DNA of 41,181 nt from Chara braunii (Eukaryota > Streptophyta > Charophyceae > Charales > Characeae), in NCBI GenBank assembly GCA_003427395.1, contig BFEA01000284.1, positions 2,019,296 to 2,060,476 on the forward strand. Direction: 5' to 3'. The notes below the pieces were generated by a model. The model was not told the origin of the DNA and did not search any database. It saw only the letters and a program-made list of their open reading frames with translations. Each line of letters opens with the position of its first letter. Position 1 is the stretch's first letter. Below are positions 22,010-31,300 of this stretch, piece by piece. Made by a program: the position numbers and the translations under genes.

Positions 22010-22372
22010 CGCAGCCCTAAGGCTGCGATATAGTGGGCTTCGGCGTCTGCGTCAAGGTGTCGCATTTTCGGCGGCGGGCGACCAGGACGCAAAGTGGGTT
22101 TTTAGGGGGCAAAAGTTTGGGGGGGACCGGTCCTTGGCAAAATTGGGGATTACCTACAGACAGCTCTGGAATGACCGAGACTTTTGGAAAAAACAAGGAC
22201 CGGTCCTCAGGTGGAAGTGGACCCCAAAAAGAAGTGGGGGTGGGATAAGGGCCCTCAGGCCCAAGCATTGAGACCCGTCTTCTCAAAACAGGGAGGTCAG
22301 GCGCAACGAAACAGGCGTTTTGCAAGAGGCACCTTTAACGATTTTCTGTGCTCGAAGGAAACCGCAGAAAAA

Positions 22373-22712
22373 TCTGAAATTTTGAGAATCCATATATGAG
22401 GTCGTGTTCTTTCTAGGAAAAATATTAGAACATTTTTAAAAAATCATTTAGACCGAGAAATAATCGTCGCGCCGATTGGGCACATTTTCAATTTTTGCCA
22501 CTCAGCCATGTGTGGGCCAACTTAAAAAGTACTCCAAATTCAGTGAGTTTTCACTCTCAGAAGAATGCGTGAAAAAACCTGAAAATTGGAGTACTTGTAG
22601 ATTTTGTTGTGATCTTTCCAGGAAAAACACTAAATAAAAAAAAGAAATCATTTTAACTGTGAAATAGATCGCGGCCGCAATTTGACCCATATTTCAATTT
22701 CGGCATTCAGCC
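22373..22712. repeat. ~205-bp diverged tandem duplication
   Basis: Two copies are anchored by TTCTAGGAAAAA (22411) / TTCCAGGAAAAA (22615) and by TCAATTTTTGCCACTCAGCC (22488) / TCAATTTCGGCATTCAGCC (22694). The period is 204-206 bases. The layout (GC-rich end, AT-rich duplicated middle) resembles that of the 11.6 kb MITE, though sequence similarity between the two is weak. Confidence 0.75.
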
Positions 22713-22806
22713 CCTCTCTCTCTCTCTCTCTCTCTGGTAGCCCGCTCCCTCCCTCTCTCTCTGTTTTTCTTTCTTTCTCTCTCTCACACTCATAACAATA
22801 AACGGA

Positions 22807-22854
<48 letters not shown>
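22713..22854. repeat. (CT)n microsatellites
   Basis: Two long CT runs (22713-22735 and 22813-22854) with a CT-rich interval between them. Confidence 0.95.
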
Positions 22855-22858
<4 letters not shown>

Positions 22859-22940
22859 CGAGCTCTTAGTCTCATTGATTTGGCTACCTTAGGGCTGCGT
22901 TCCCCGCGCCCACGCGGTAGACAATTATTTAAAGCCCAAC

Positions 22941-23003
22941 ACTGGCTGCTACAGGGTTCCCCGCCAGTAGGAGCCACATCCGGGGAACCCTGTAGCAGCC
23001 AGT
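22941..23003. repeat. Perfect 23-bp inverted repeat with 17-nt loop
   Basis: The arm at 22941-22963 (ACTGGCTGCTACAGGG, then TTCCCCG) is exactly complementary to 22981-23003, around a 17-nt loop. The perfect stem is GC-rich and extremely stable as RNA. It could be a young fold-back element, a local palindromic duplication or a small-RNA precursor. Part of the right arm (AGTAGCAGCCACATCC) is repeated just downstream. Confidence 0.85.
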
Positions 23004-23274
23004 AGCAGCCACATCCGTGCTCAAGCCTCCAACGAGGGAACATGCGGGGGCTGCACCCACCAGCAGGTGCAATAGCTGCTACAGCAGGTGGGCGATACCG
23101 GGCAGGGGTCAGCCGGTAGCGTCAGGGCCGAACTTTTTTGATGGGCTAGTCACTATGCCTCCCTTCTGGTACCCTCCCGTCCCCTCCCCCTACGAACATC
23201 AGCAGTCTCTGCTCAATGCCACTCGGGGGAATCAAAGGTCTATCTCTAGGTGGCGGGTGCCAGGCTTGCCCACA
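23004..23274. other. Stretch without recognised genes
   Basis: GC-rich with short repeats of AGCAGGTG and GCTGCTACAG words related to the adjacent hairpin. No coding region is recognised. Confidence 0.35.
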
Positions 23275-23348
23275 CGAGGTCGATGGGAATAAAACCCAAG
23301 ACCTCCTGAATGCCACTTGCGTGCCTTACCAACTGGCCCCAGGTTCAA
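23275..23348 (-). repeat. tRNA-like Pol III element
   Basis: On the minus strand, GGGCCAGTTGGT (23339-23328) fits the A box and GGTTTTATTCCC (23296-23285) is a B box whose CG has become TT. They are 31 bases apart. The segment AGGTCTTGGGTTTTATTCCC has the look of a variable loop plus T arm. It is likely a decayed tRNA-derived repeat. It lies directly downstream of another tRNA-like element on the same strand. Confidence 0.5.
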
Positions 23349-23391
23349 AAAAATAAAGGAAAAACGAAAGAATTATTGTATTCTGTTCATC

Positions 23392-23470
23392 TGATTGAAT
23401 CGAGATTCGAACCGCGGTTAGTATTTCAAGAGTTAACGGCCGTACCAACTGAGCTAGGCTCAGTTGTATC
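23392..23470 (-). repeat. tRNA-Lys(CTT)-like Pol III element
   Basis: On the minus strand TAGCTCAGTTGG (23456-23445) is a perfect A box and GGTTCGAATC (23413-23404) a perfect B box, 31 bases apart. The candidate anticodon loop CTCTTGA would carry CTT. The anticodon and acceptor stems do not pair properly, so it is a tRNA-derived repeat or pseudogene, not a working tRNA. Confidence 0.6.
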
Positions 23471-24132
23471 TGTGTCATCCTTGGGCGGGACTTCGCTGTA
23501 TACGGAGGGGCCTACCAATAGCTCAGGGCATACTCATACTCACACTGTAGCACTTTCAAAAATGCATCAGATATCAATTTCGGCCACAGGTGTACGCATC
23601 TGGCCGCAATTCCGTCCACAAATAAGTAAAAAGGTCCTAGTGTGAATATGCCCTCAGTTGGCACGCCCACCAACTTTTTCGTGCGTGTGTTTCGGCGGCT
23701 CGAATTTTGAATATGTACGATTGCGAAACGCACTAACGTCATTGTTATGAAAGGCGCCAGGATATTGTATGTTAATAAATCGGCAGATGGAAGAACTGCA
23801 AGCGTGCCACTAGAGTAACGGTGCGTATGTTCGTTGATGAAACGGGAAGGTTCAGTGTTGCGAGAGTTTCTGGCGGAAACGAAGATTCTGTCTTATTACG
23901 CAAGTCTCTGTCGGAAATGTACTCGTACTGACAGAAGTGACTGCCGTGACTATCGCTTCGGGTTACGAGAGGAGCAGGACTCAGCAGGCCAATACGAAAA
24001 GGCGAAGAGAGACAGATGAGGAGAGAAGTTGAGAGTGGACGAGAGGGAAAGAAGAGGAGGGAGGAGAAGAGAATATTGGAGAAGACCGGAAGGAGGAAGC
24101 AGGTACGTGTGAAGAAGATGGATGGATGATAG

Positions 24133-24135
<3 letters not shown>
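23471..24135. other. Stretch without recognised genes
   Basis: No credible coding region. The right part (24000-24110) is purine-rich. Confidence 0.4.

Positions 24136-24173
<38 letters not shown>
24136..24173. repeat. (GT)n microsatellite
   Basis: Perfect dinucleotide run of about 19 units. Confidence 0.95.
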
Positions 24174-24175
<2 letters not shown>

Positions 24176-25184
24176 CGCGTGCGTGTGTGTCTCGTTAAGT
24201 TGAAAGATATCGAGTAGTATGCCGCGATCGTCGCTGGCGTGACCGTTGCGCGAGTCGTTATTTTCCTCCATTACTACTCGGCGCTGGCAAATCCCCTTTA
24301 GCTCGCTCGATTGATCGTTGATTGGTTGATCCATTACGTAGTGATGATGACTTAATAAGCTACTGACGGCTTATTAACCAGTTGATGGACTGTTGGATTC
24401 GGTCTCCACACCCTGTGTGCGCAAGGTGATGCTCGCGTTCCTGAGGTGGTGGCCTTTTCCGCCGGATCCATACCCGATTTCGCTGATGCAATAATTATGT
24501 GATTGAAATTCATACATGCTAATAAGACTATTTACATTTTATTGCCAATCGTGTCATTTATCGCTGTCATTGTTACCCGTCGACAGAGGTAATCCGACTC
24601 TCTTCACTATCTTCAACGGTCTGGTAATTTCGTTTTGTCCTACTGTTACATGGGTCACGGATCTTCGTTGCCTTGGGCAAAAGTTGAACCCCGTTCATGA
24701 AATCTATTAGTTACAGCACGGCGATCTCCTTTTTCTGCGCATGCAAAGCAGAAGAATGACTTTGTTCACCATCTGCCTTTTATCTTCTCATCGCTGTGTT
24801 CTCGCCGTCCCTTCCGTCCTCTCTTCCCCTCTCTCTGCTGCTGTTCGCATCGCACGAGTAACTTGTGGCTTGTTCCGTACAAACGAGGCGCAGACGTGTT
24901 GATGTCGAATGATGTGAAGTTGAACGAAAGGCTGAAGAGAGGAACTAAAAAGAGGGAGGCCGGGACGCGTGCGTTTGCGTATCCTCGAAGTTGTGGCGGT
25001 CGGTCGCGGAGATGCAGGCGGCGTGCAGGACCAATGATAGAGGGGAGGGAGAAGAGCTTGAGGTTGGTGAAGTGGAGAAGGTAAAGTCGGAGGAGAAGAA
25101 GAAATAAAATAGGGGAAAGGGGGGAGTAGTGGAAACATGAGGAGTACAGGATAACAATGGTGCTGAACTAGCTAGGGACGGTGG
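24174..25184. other. 5' flank of the KASH gene
   Basis: No other gene is recognised. There is no clear TATA box. A pyrimidine-rich patch at 24780-24850 is the sort of sequence seen at some plant transcription starts, but this is only a suggestion. Two very short AUG-initiated frames occur at 25137 (5 codons) and 25157 (4 codons). An in-frame stop (TAG, 25169-25171) closes the main frame upstream. Confidence 0.35.
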
Positions 25185-25339
25185 CACTGGAGGAGGTGCT
25201 TAGGCGTAATAGGAGAAAGGGAGACTTGAATGCGGGAATCAACAGAAGGAAGGAGGCGAAGAAGGGTAGGGGGAGGACTGGAAGGGGGAAAGGAGAAGAG
25301 GCAGAGGATCGCGAGAAGGAGGAAGAGAGGGGTGTAAAT
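25185..25339 (+). promoter_or_regulatory. Purine-rich leader with a 35-codon uORF before the KASH start
   Basis: The leader is almost entirely A/G. An ATG at 25230 opens a frame of 35 codons (MRESTEGRR..., very Arg/Gly/Lys-rich) that ends at TAA 25335-25337, two bases before the main ATG at 25340. If this segment is transcribed, ribosomes would have to bypass or reinitiate after the uORF. Transcription of the leader is not shown by the sequence. Confidence 0.45.
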
Positions 25340-28300
25340 ATGGCGTCCTCCCGTTCTTCTTCTTCCGTAATCACAACCGTCTGTAGACACCCCAGTGAAT
25401 CTCCTGCCGTGAAGGAGAAGAACTTAGCGAGATTCGAGGAGGAGGATACTCGAGATAAGTTTTTTCTCTCCCTGCATGATTGTATGAAGCAGATGGATTT
25501 GAACGCTATCCCCAGCTTTCTTCAACACGTGGCCGATTCTCGCGACCACAGTTCTACACGCTTCTACTCGGTCTCGTTGTATGCAGAGTGCGCCCGCGCT
25601 CATGGCCCGAACATCGCGCCATATATCCCACGTATGATGGCCGGAATCCTCAACACTCTGCAATCGAGCGGCAGCTGTTCCGATCTGCATAATGTGTGTG
25701 CTCGGGTCGTTGTGGAGATAGCCCGTCACGCTACAACCCTAGACGATCCAGAAGGGTCGTCGGAAGTAATCAACGTGATCTGTGAGCCGTTGATTGCTGC
25801 CTTGGGTCATCATCAAGAGCACGTGGCAGCTGGGGTGGCTACTTGTATGAAGGAAGTAGTGGATAGAGATGTTTTGCACCTTGGGTCGGAGAGATTGAAA
25901 AATGCAGTGTGTATGAGGACCACGCAGGTGATGGGGCGACAGGGAGTGTGCACGGCGACGCACATAAAGTTGGCCGCTTTGCTTGCAAAACGTCTGCCGG
26001 GTATTTGCCAACAGTACGCGAAGCCATTGCTCAAGGTAGCTGGGCAGATTCTGTCAACGTTGACGCTGCCATGGCAGCATCGTCTGGCGGCAGCCAGATT
26101 GTTCCGCGAGATTTTCTTGCGCGCTGACGCATTGGTCGCCCAAGGCGAGGCCGCGAGTGCGATAGAGGTTCTCGAGGGGTTCCAGAACGACAGTTTCCTC
26201 AACGTCAGGAAGGAGGTGGTTGAGGCCCTCAAGGTTGCGAGGTCGCGTTTGGTGATGGTGGGGTCCAGAGGGGGAACAGGGGGTAGTAGTTACAGTCCCT
26301 GTAGCATCGGTGGCGGTCAAGGCTTGGAGGGCAAGTGTAACGTATCTCCAGAATCATCGTCGGTCGCCGTTTCGGGGGGGGGAAGTCCGACATTGAGTGG
26401 AAGCAGAGGGCCGTCGGCGACCTCATCACCCGGAAGAGGAGGGGACTGGGCGACTAGTAGTGCGCGTGGGATATGGGATAATGCCACAACGGATGAACGA
26501 TTGGAGTTTTCTCGACAGGTGGGCTTGACCTTGAAGACATCCACGGCGAAGGTAGGGAGGGCGCTGGGTGAAAAAGTGGCGGAACGTGGACCGCAACTCC
26601 CTCCACCATCTGGTCTGCGCTCCCATGGTGCAGAGGATGCGAAGGCATCATCATTAGCAGCGAGCCGGAGGGTGGAGGAACAGCTGGATCGATTAGTTCA
26701 ATCCCTTGGGCAGCAGCGAGACAGCAACACTTCGTCGTCTTCCTCGTCCTCTCCGACGGCGCTCGATCGTCGGCTACGTCGATGTTATTCTTCTGCTACC
26801 AAGCAGAAATTGGGTGCCAACGGCGGTTGTTTGTCGGACACGCAATGCGGCGCGACTGGAGGGAGGAGGCGCAGGGCTTCTACGTCAGGGATCGACAGCG
26901 GGGCCTCTGGAAAGGGCAAGCTGACAGCGTCATCAAAGTTCCGCGCCTCGAGGCCATCTCGTGGCGGCGAGATCAAAGCCGGCGGCGGCGTATTGCCAGG
27001 GGGAGGATTGAGATTCGATCGATCGTCTCCCTTACCTCGTCAAAGGGGCAGATGGGGAGATTCAGGCCGGCTGATATTATCAGCAGAAAGAACCGGAGGG
27101 GAGGGGAGGGGAAGCGGAGGAGGAAGTTCTGGGAATTCAGGAGACTACGAATCTGACTCTGTGGTCGTGGTAACAACGACCTTGGGCATGCCGAGTCGTC
27201 GATGCAAGGCTGTTTCCAGTGCCGCTGCGCTGCCATTGCTCTCGGGAAAATCTTCCAATAGGAATGGAGGTGCTGCTTGTCTTTCCTTGCCTGGTACGCT
27301 TGTTAACGGCCATAATCAGGAGCAGAGCAACAACGGTTTGTCTTCATCGCCACTGAAGATTCCCAAGGTTGCCGTAACAGGCGCGTCCAGCAGTCCGCTG
27401 TCGTCGTCCTCGACACCCCGGGCGCATTCGGCTCGTTCTCTGGGGTCATCCTCCTCGCTGACCAGACCCACCGTAGCGTCGGCATCCAAGCGGGTGTCGC
27501 TGAGTGCTGGGGCGGTCTCCCCCGCTGGTAATGGGCCAGGTAAACTTGGGAGTGGCAACGGTTACGGCGGTGTCGTAAGCATTAGCCTTAACGGGAGGAA
27601 CCCTAACGGCGGCAGTAACGGGGCGTCATCTAAGCTTCATCGCCCTGCACATCCCGGCTCTCAAATTCCATTTCCGCCGTCGATGACGAAAAAATTGCTT
27701 CATCAAGATGGCGTCACATCATCGTCACCTCCTCCTTCCTCTCTTGTCGGCGGAGAGGTTCAAGTTCGCGGTCCGGATGTGGGTGATTCTTTTCCCTTAA
27801 ATGCCGCTGGCAATGTCGACTTGCAGGGCAGCAAACTTAGCGGCAGCCGCAGATGTAGTCGTGGAGCACCAGTGTCATCCGATTTGGCGGAACAATCAAC
27901 CGTGATGGGAGCTGAAGTCGAATCAAGCAAACGGGCGAGAGTGAGCTCTTCTACGACCTTGGATGAAGGTTTCTGTGTCGAAGCATTAAAGCTGGCGAAT
28001 TCGTTTCTTCTCTCCGATAGCAGTCAGTCGAGTGCGGGCTGCACTGCTTTAGAGAAACAACGAGATTGTTCCGCGTTAGTCGGGAATGCCAAAGCGAAGG
28101 GGGATCAAACCGGGGTAGAAACCAGGCCAGAGGGGGTGCGAAAGATTAGGAGTGACGGTACGAGAGCGGAGTGTCACAGCTCTTCGACGGCGGGGGACCC
28201 AAGTATCGACCCCTTGACGGGAACTGTGAACCTGGTCACGGAGCATCCAACCGGTTCAGGGAAACGTTCCCGCGCCGAGGAGGTAAGTGATCCTGATAAC

Positions 28301-31300
28301 GTGGATGTGTCCTTTTTTGTTACGAAAGTTACTACCACGACCACTACGGTCACTACGACGGTGGATACTGGTGTCGGCAGTAGTAACAGTTTTGGCGCGA
28401 AAGGATTGCTGATGAGACAGGCTGGGGGGAGGACGGAATCCGGTTGGCCCTCAGATGGGCGGGAAACGGCAGGAGGTAATGTATCGTTGAAGATGCGTGG
28501 AGCAGCAGGTTGCAGTGATGGTGTAGTGCTCATGGCTGGGGATCATGGAGGAGGAGGAATGGAAGGCGAAATGGCGAGTGGTCGTATAGAGAACGAGGGA
28601 GGGGTGGCATTCGATTTGGATGTTACCTTGAGCAACGGTCTAGGGGAGGAGTCCAATAATGGGGGAGTAGGTGGTAGTATAGGGGATGCAGTGACGGTCG
28701 GAGGAGTGCAGGAGATGGAAGAGTCGATGGGCAGCTTGGAACTGCTGGCGGGCAAAGAGGGTGGTGAGGAGGTGGATGAGGGGAGGACTCCGGGTGGGTT
28801 GTTCTTGCTGACTCCAACTCCTGCCAAGTCGCAGGGCCGGGATGACGATTCCCTCACTGCTCTGAGAGAGGCGCTAGCAAAGAGAGCTGGCGGAAGCGGA
28901 GTCCTCAGCAGTGGAGGGTCATCCGATTTCGGTCTTATCGATGATGAGGAGGGATTTGAAGATGCTGCTATGTTGATCGAAGGCTTCGGATCTGGGAGGG
29001 AAGTCGAAGGTGCTGGTAGCGGGAAAGGCGGGCTGATCCGTGCTAGTGGGGGTGAAGGTGATGGGAAGAAGAGGGTCCCGATGCCGACCCGGGCCATGCA
29101 GAAAGGAGCAAATAGCGCTACCAAGAGGAACCTAAGCTATGTCTTGGACGAGATACCAGCTATCACTCCGCGCCAAGTCATTCGTTCTCTACAAGATACA
29201 CCGAACGACCCTGCACCGCTCTTCTCTAGATACATGGAGAGTGGCGACTCTAGGCGCAGCGAAAGCGCTAGCGGGACTTCTCAAACCACTTCTGCATATG
29301 CGACTCCTCCGTCTTGCGATGTTCGAGGGGCAGAGGGAGGAGCACAAGGAGGGAGCGGAGCACAAGGGGAAAGACCTGAAATAGACGATCAAGGGAAGTG
29401 GCAAACGGCCACGCAGGAAGATGGGAGAACGGGGATAGGAGAAGAGATTACGTTTTTCACGTCCAACGTATCCTCTTATCCAAGTTCTGTTTCGTCCACG
29501 ACTCGAACTTTCTGTGATGCAGCAGGAGTAGGAGAGGGATCTACCGATCAAGGGAAGTGGCAGACGAGGGTGGGAGCACAGGAGAGCGTGAAGAGTAGAG
29601 GGATAGGAATAGGAAGGGGTGTGCTTCTGTCAGCTGAAGTGGGGAATTCGATGGGGCCGATTAATGACAGTGGGTCGTTGCTCTGTTCGACAGCTTTCGG
29701 TGAAATCTATTTCCCCATTACGGAGAAAATTGTCAGCGTCGGTTCTCCTCCTGAGTTCGGCCTTGACCTCGTCGCTGGCGCTCCTGCGCCCACCCGAAGC
29801 AGCAGCAGGAGTAGCATCAGCTCTTCTAGCCGTGGCAGTAGGAAGAGAATGCCAGGGTCGATGGGGGCGGAGTCTTCGTATCGAGAGGGAAGAGGTGTTG
29901 ATGATTTGTCCGCACCGGCGTGCGAACAAGGTAGCAGTGGCGTATTACTCCGCGACACGGAGTCGAGGCCAGAGCAGCCCCCGTCGAGCCCGCCTCCACC
30001 GCAGCCCCCTTCTGTACCCCTGGAGCCTCAGCCTCTAAGCCCGCAATACATTGAAGGTGCTCCGACTGAATTTCTTGGTCATGATAAGTCAGGCGAACGA
30101 AGTCCCTTGAAGCTGACTTGTACGAGGCTTCTCCTTAGTGCGGGGGAAGGAAGCCGAGCAGAAGGCATCGTCGCTGGAGGATACGTCATGGAGGGGAGCA
30201 GAGACGAGTCCCCTGCACCTAGTCATTGCTTGTCTTTGAGCTCTCTTAGAGACTCGTTCAGAGCGGGAGAGAATAGAGAGGGAAGATACGATGATGAGGA
30301 GGAAGGCGAGGAAGTAGAAGATGTGCAAAAACGTCCTTGGAACATTCACGACAACCCGATCGCTTCAGACGAATCTCTCCATATGGAGGCCTCTGAATTG
30401 CTCGATCGTGAACAGTGGGTGGCAGGGGCAAAGATTATCGGGGAGTCGAGCAGGTGGATGGACGAGCTGCAGACAAGGGACGGGAATCGGTTAAGTAGTT
30501 GGAGCGGCAATGCAAGCGTGGAGGACGAAGAGGCGGGAAACAGAGTACTCGCTTGCTCGATTAGTGGAGATGATGTTGCAAGGTNCGTGGATTCTTCAGG
30601 TGTTCTGCTTTCGCATAACAAGCGTCACGAAAATCTCTGTCTCGGAATGGATGCCGTTGAGTCCGGCAAGCGTGGGGACTCTAGAGGTGATAGTGATGGT
30701 AAGGGTCAGGACTCTGTTGTTGATGAGGCTGGGAACCATCCACGCGTTGTGGTTTCGCGTCCTAGTCACGACAGCCAGGCCCTTGTCTCAGATGCTCGCT
30801 GGCAGTTGCAAGCTGGGGGACCTGAGGGTGAGCTAAAGAAAAGAGAGAACGCTGACACGAATAGGAGTCTTTGTATTGGGTANGAGGAGGATCGAGTTGC
30901 AGAGGGACGTGAGAGATGGGGAGAAATAGGAGGAGGAGAAGTGCGAAGAGGTGAGGTATTCCCGTCTCTGGTCGGGGCAGACGAGACCAGTGCGCTCAGC
31001 CTGCTGGAAAGGAACAGGCATTGGCAGATGGCTAAACCGGAGGGTGATTTAGAGCGACCCTTTCAGACAGGCAGATCATCTGATCTTTCAGGAGCAGAAT
31101 GCTCTGAGTCTGCGACGAGCAGAGAGAGGAGCTATGACAAGCAGAGGAGGGCGGTACGGGAACGCAGTGGTGAACGTCCGAATGGCGGTGCTCACAGCGG
31201 CAGCAGGCAAGGGGTGATGGGCGTTGAGGATGGTGGGGCGTTCAGCCCTGGGTTTCTACCGTTGTCTTGGGACCCGAATGTTGACCTTACGGAGAGAGAG

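Larger units (their letters stand above)
22010..22899. mobile_element. Possible non-autonomous element with 13-bp inverted ends
   Basis: CGCAGCCCTAAGG at 22010-22022 and its exact reverse complement at 22887-22899 bound an ~890-bp block. At the left end, TCGCAGCC CTAA GGCTGCGA also forms an 8-bp hairpin. Inside are two palindromic GGACCGGTCC words (about 22125 and 22196), a diverged tandem duplication and CT microsatellites. No target duplication is seen and no superfamily can be assigned; the inverted ends could be coincidental. Confidence 0.4.

Noticed and set aside
25181-25339. N-terminal extension of the KASH frame to 25181
   Set aside because: It would start on GTG. The first in-frame AUG, with good context, is at 25340.
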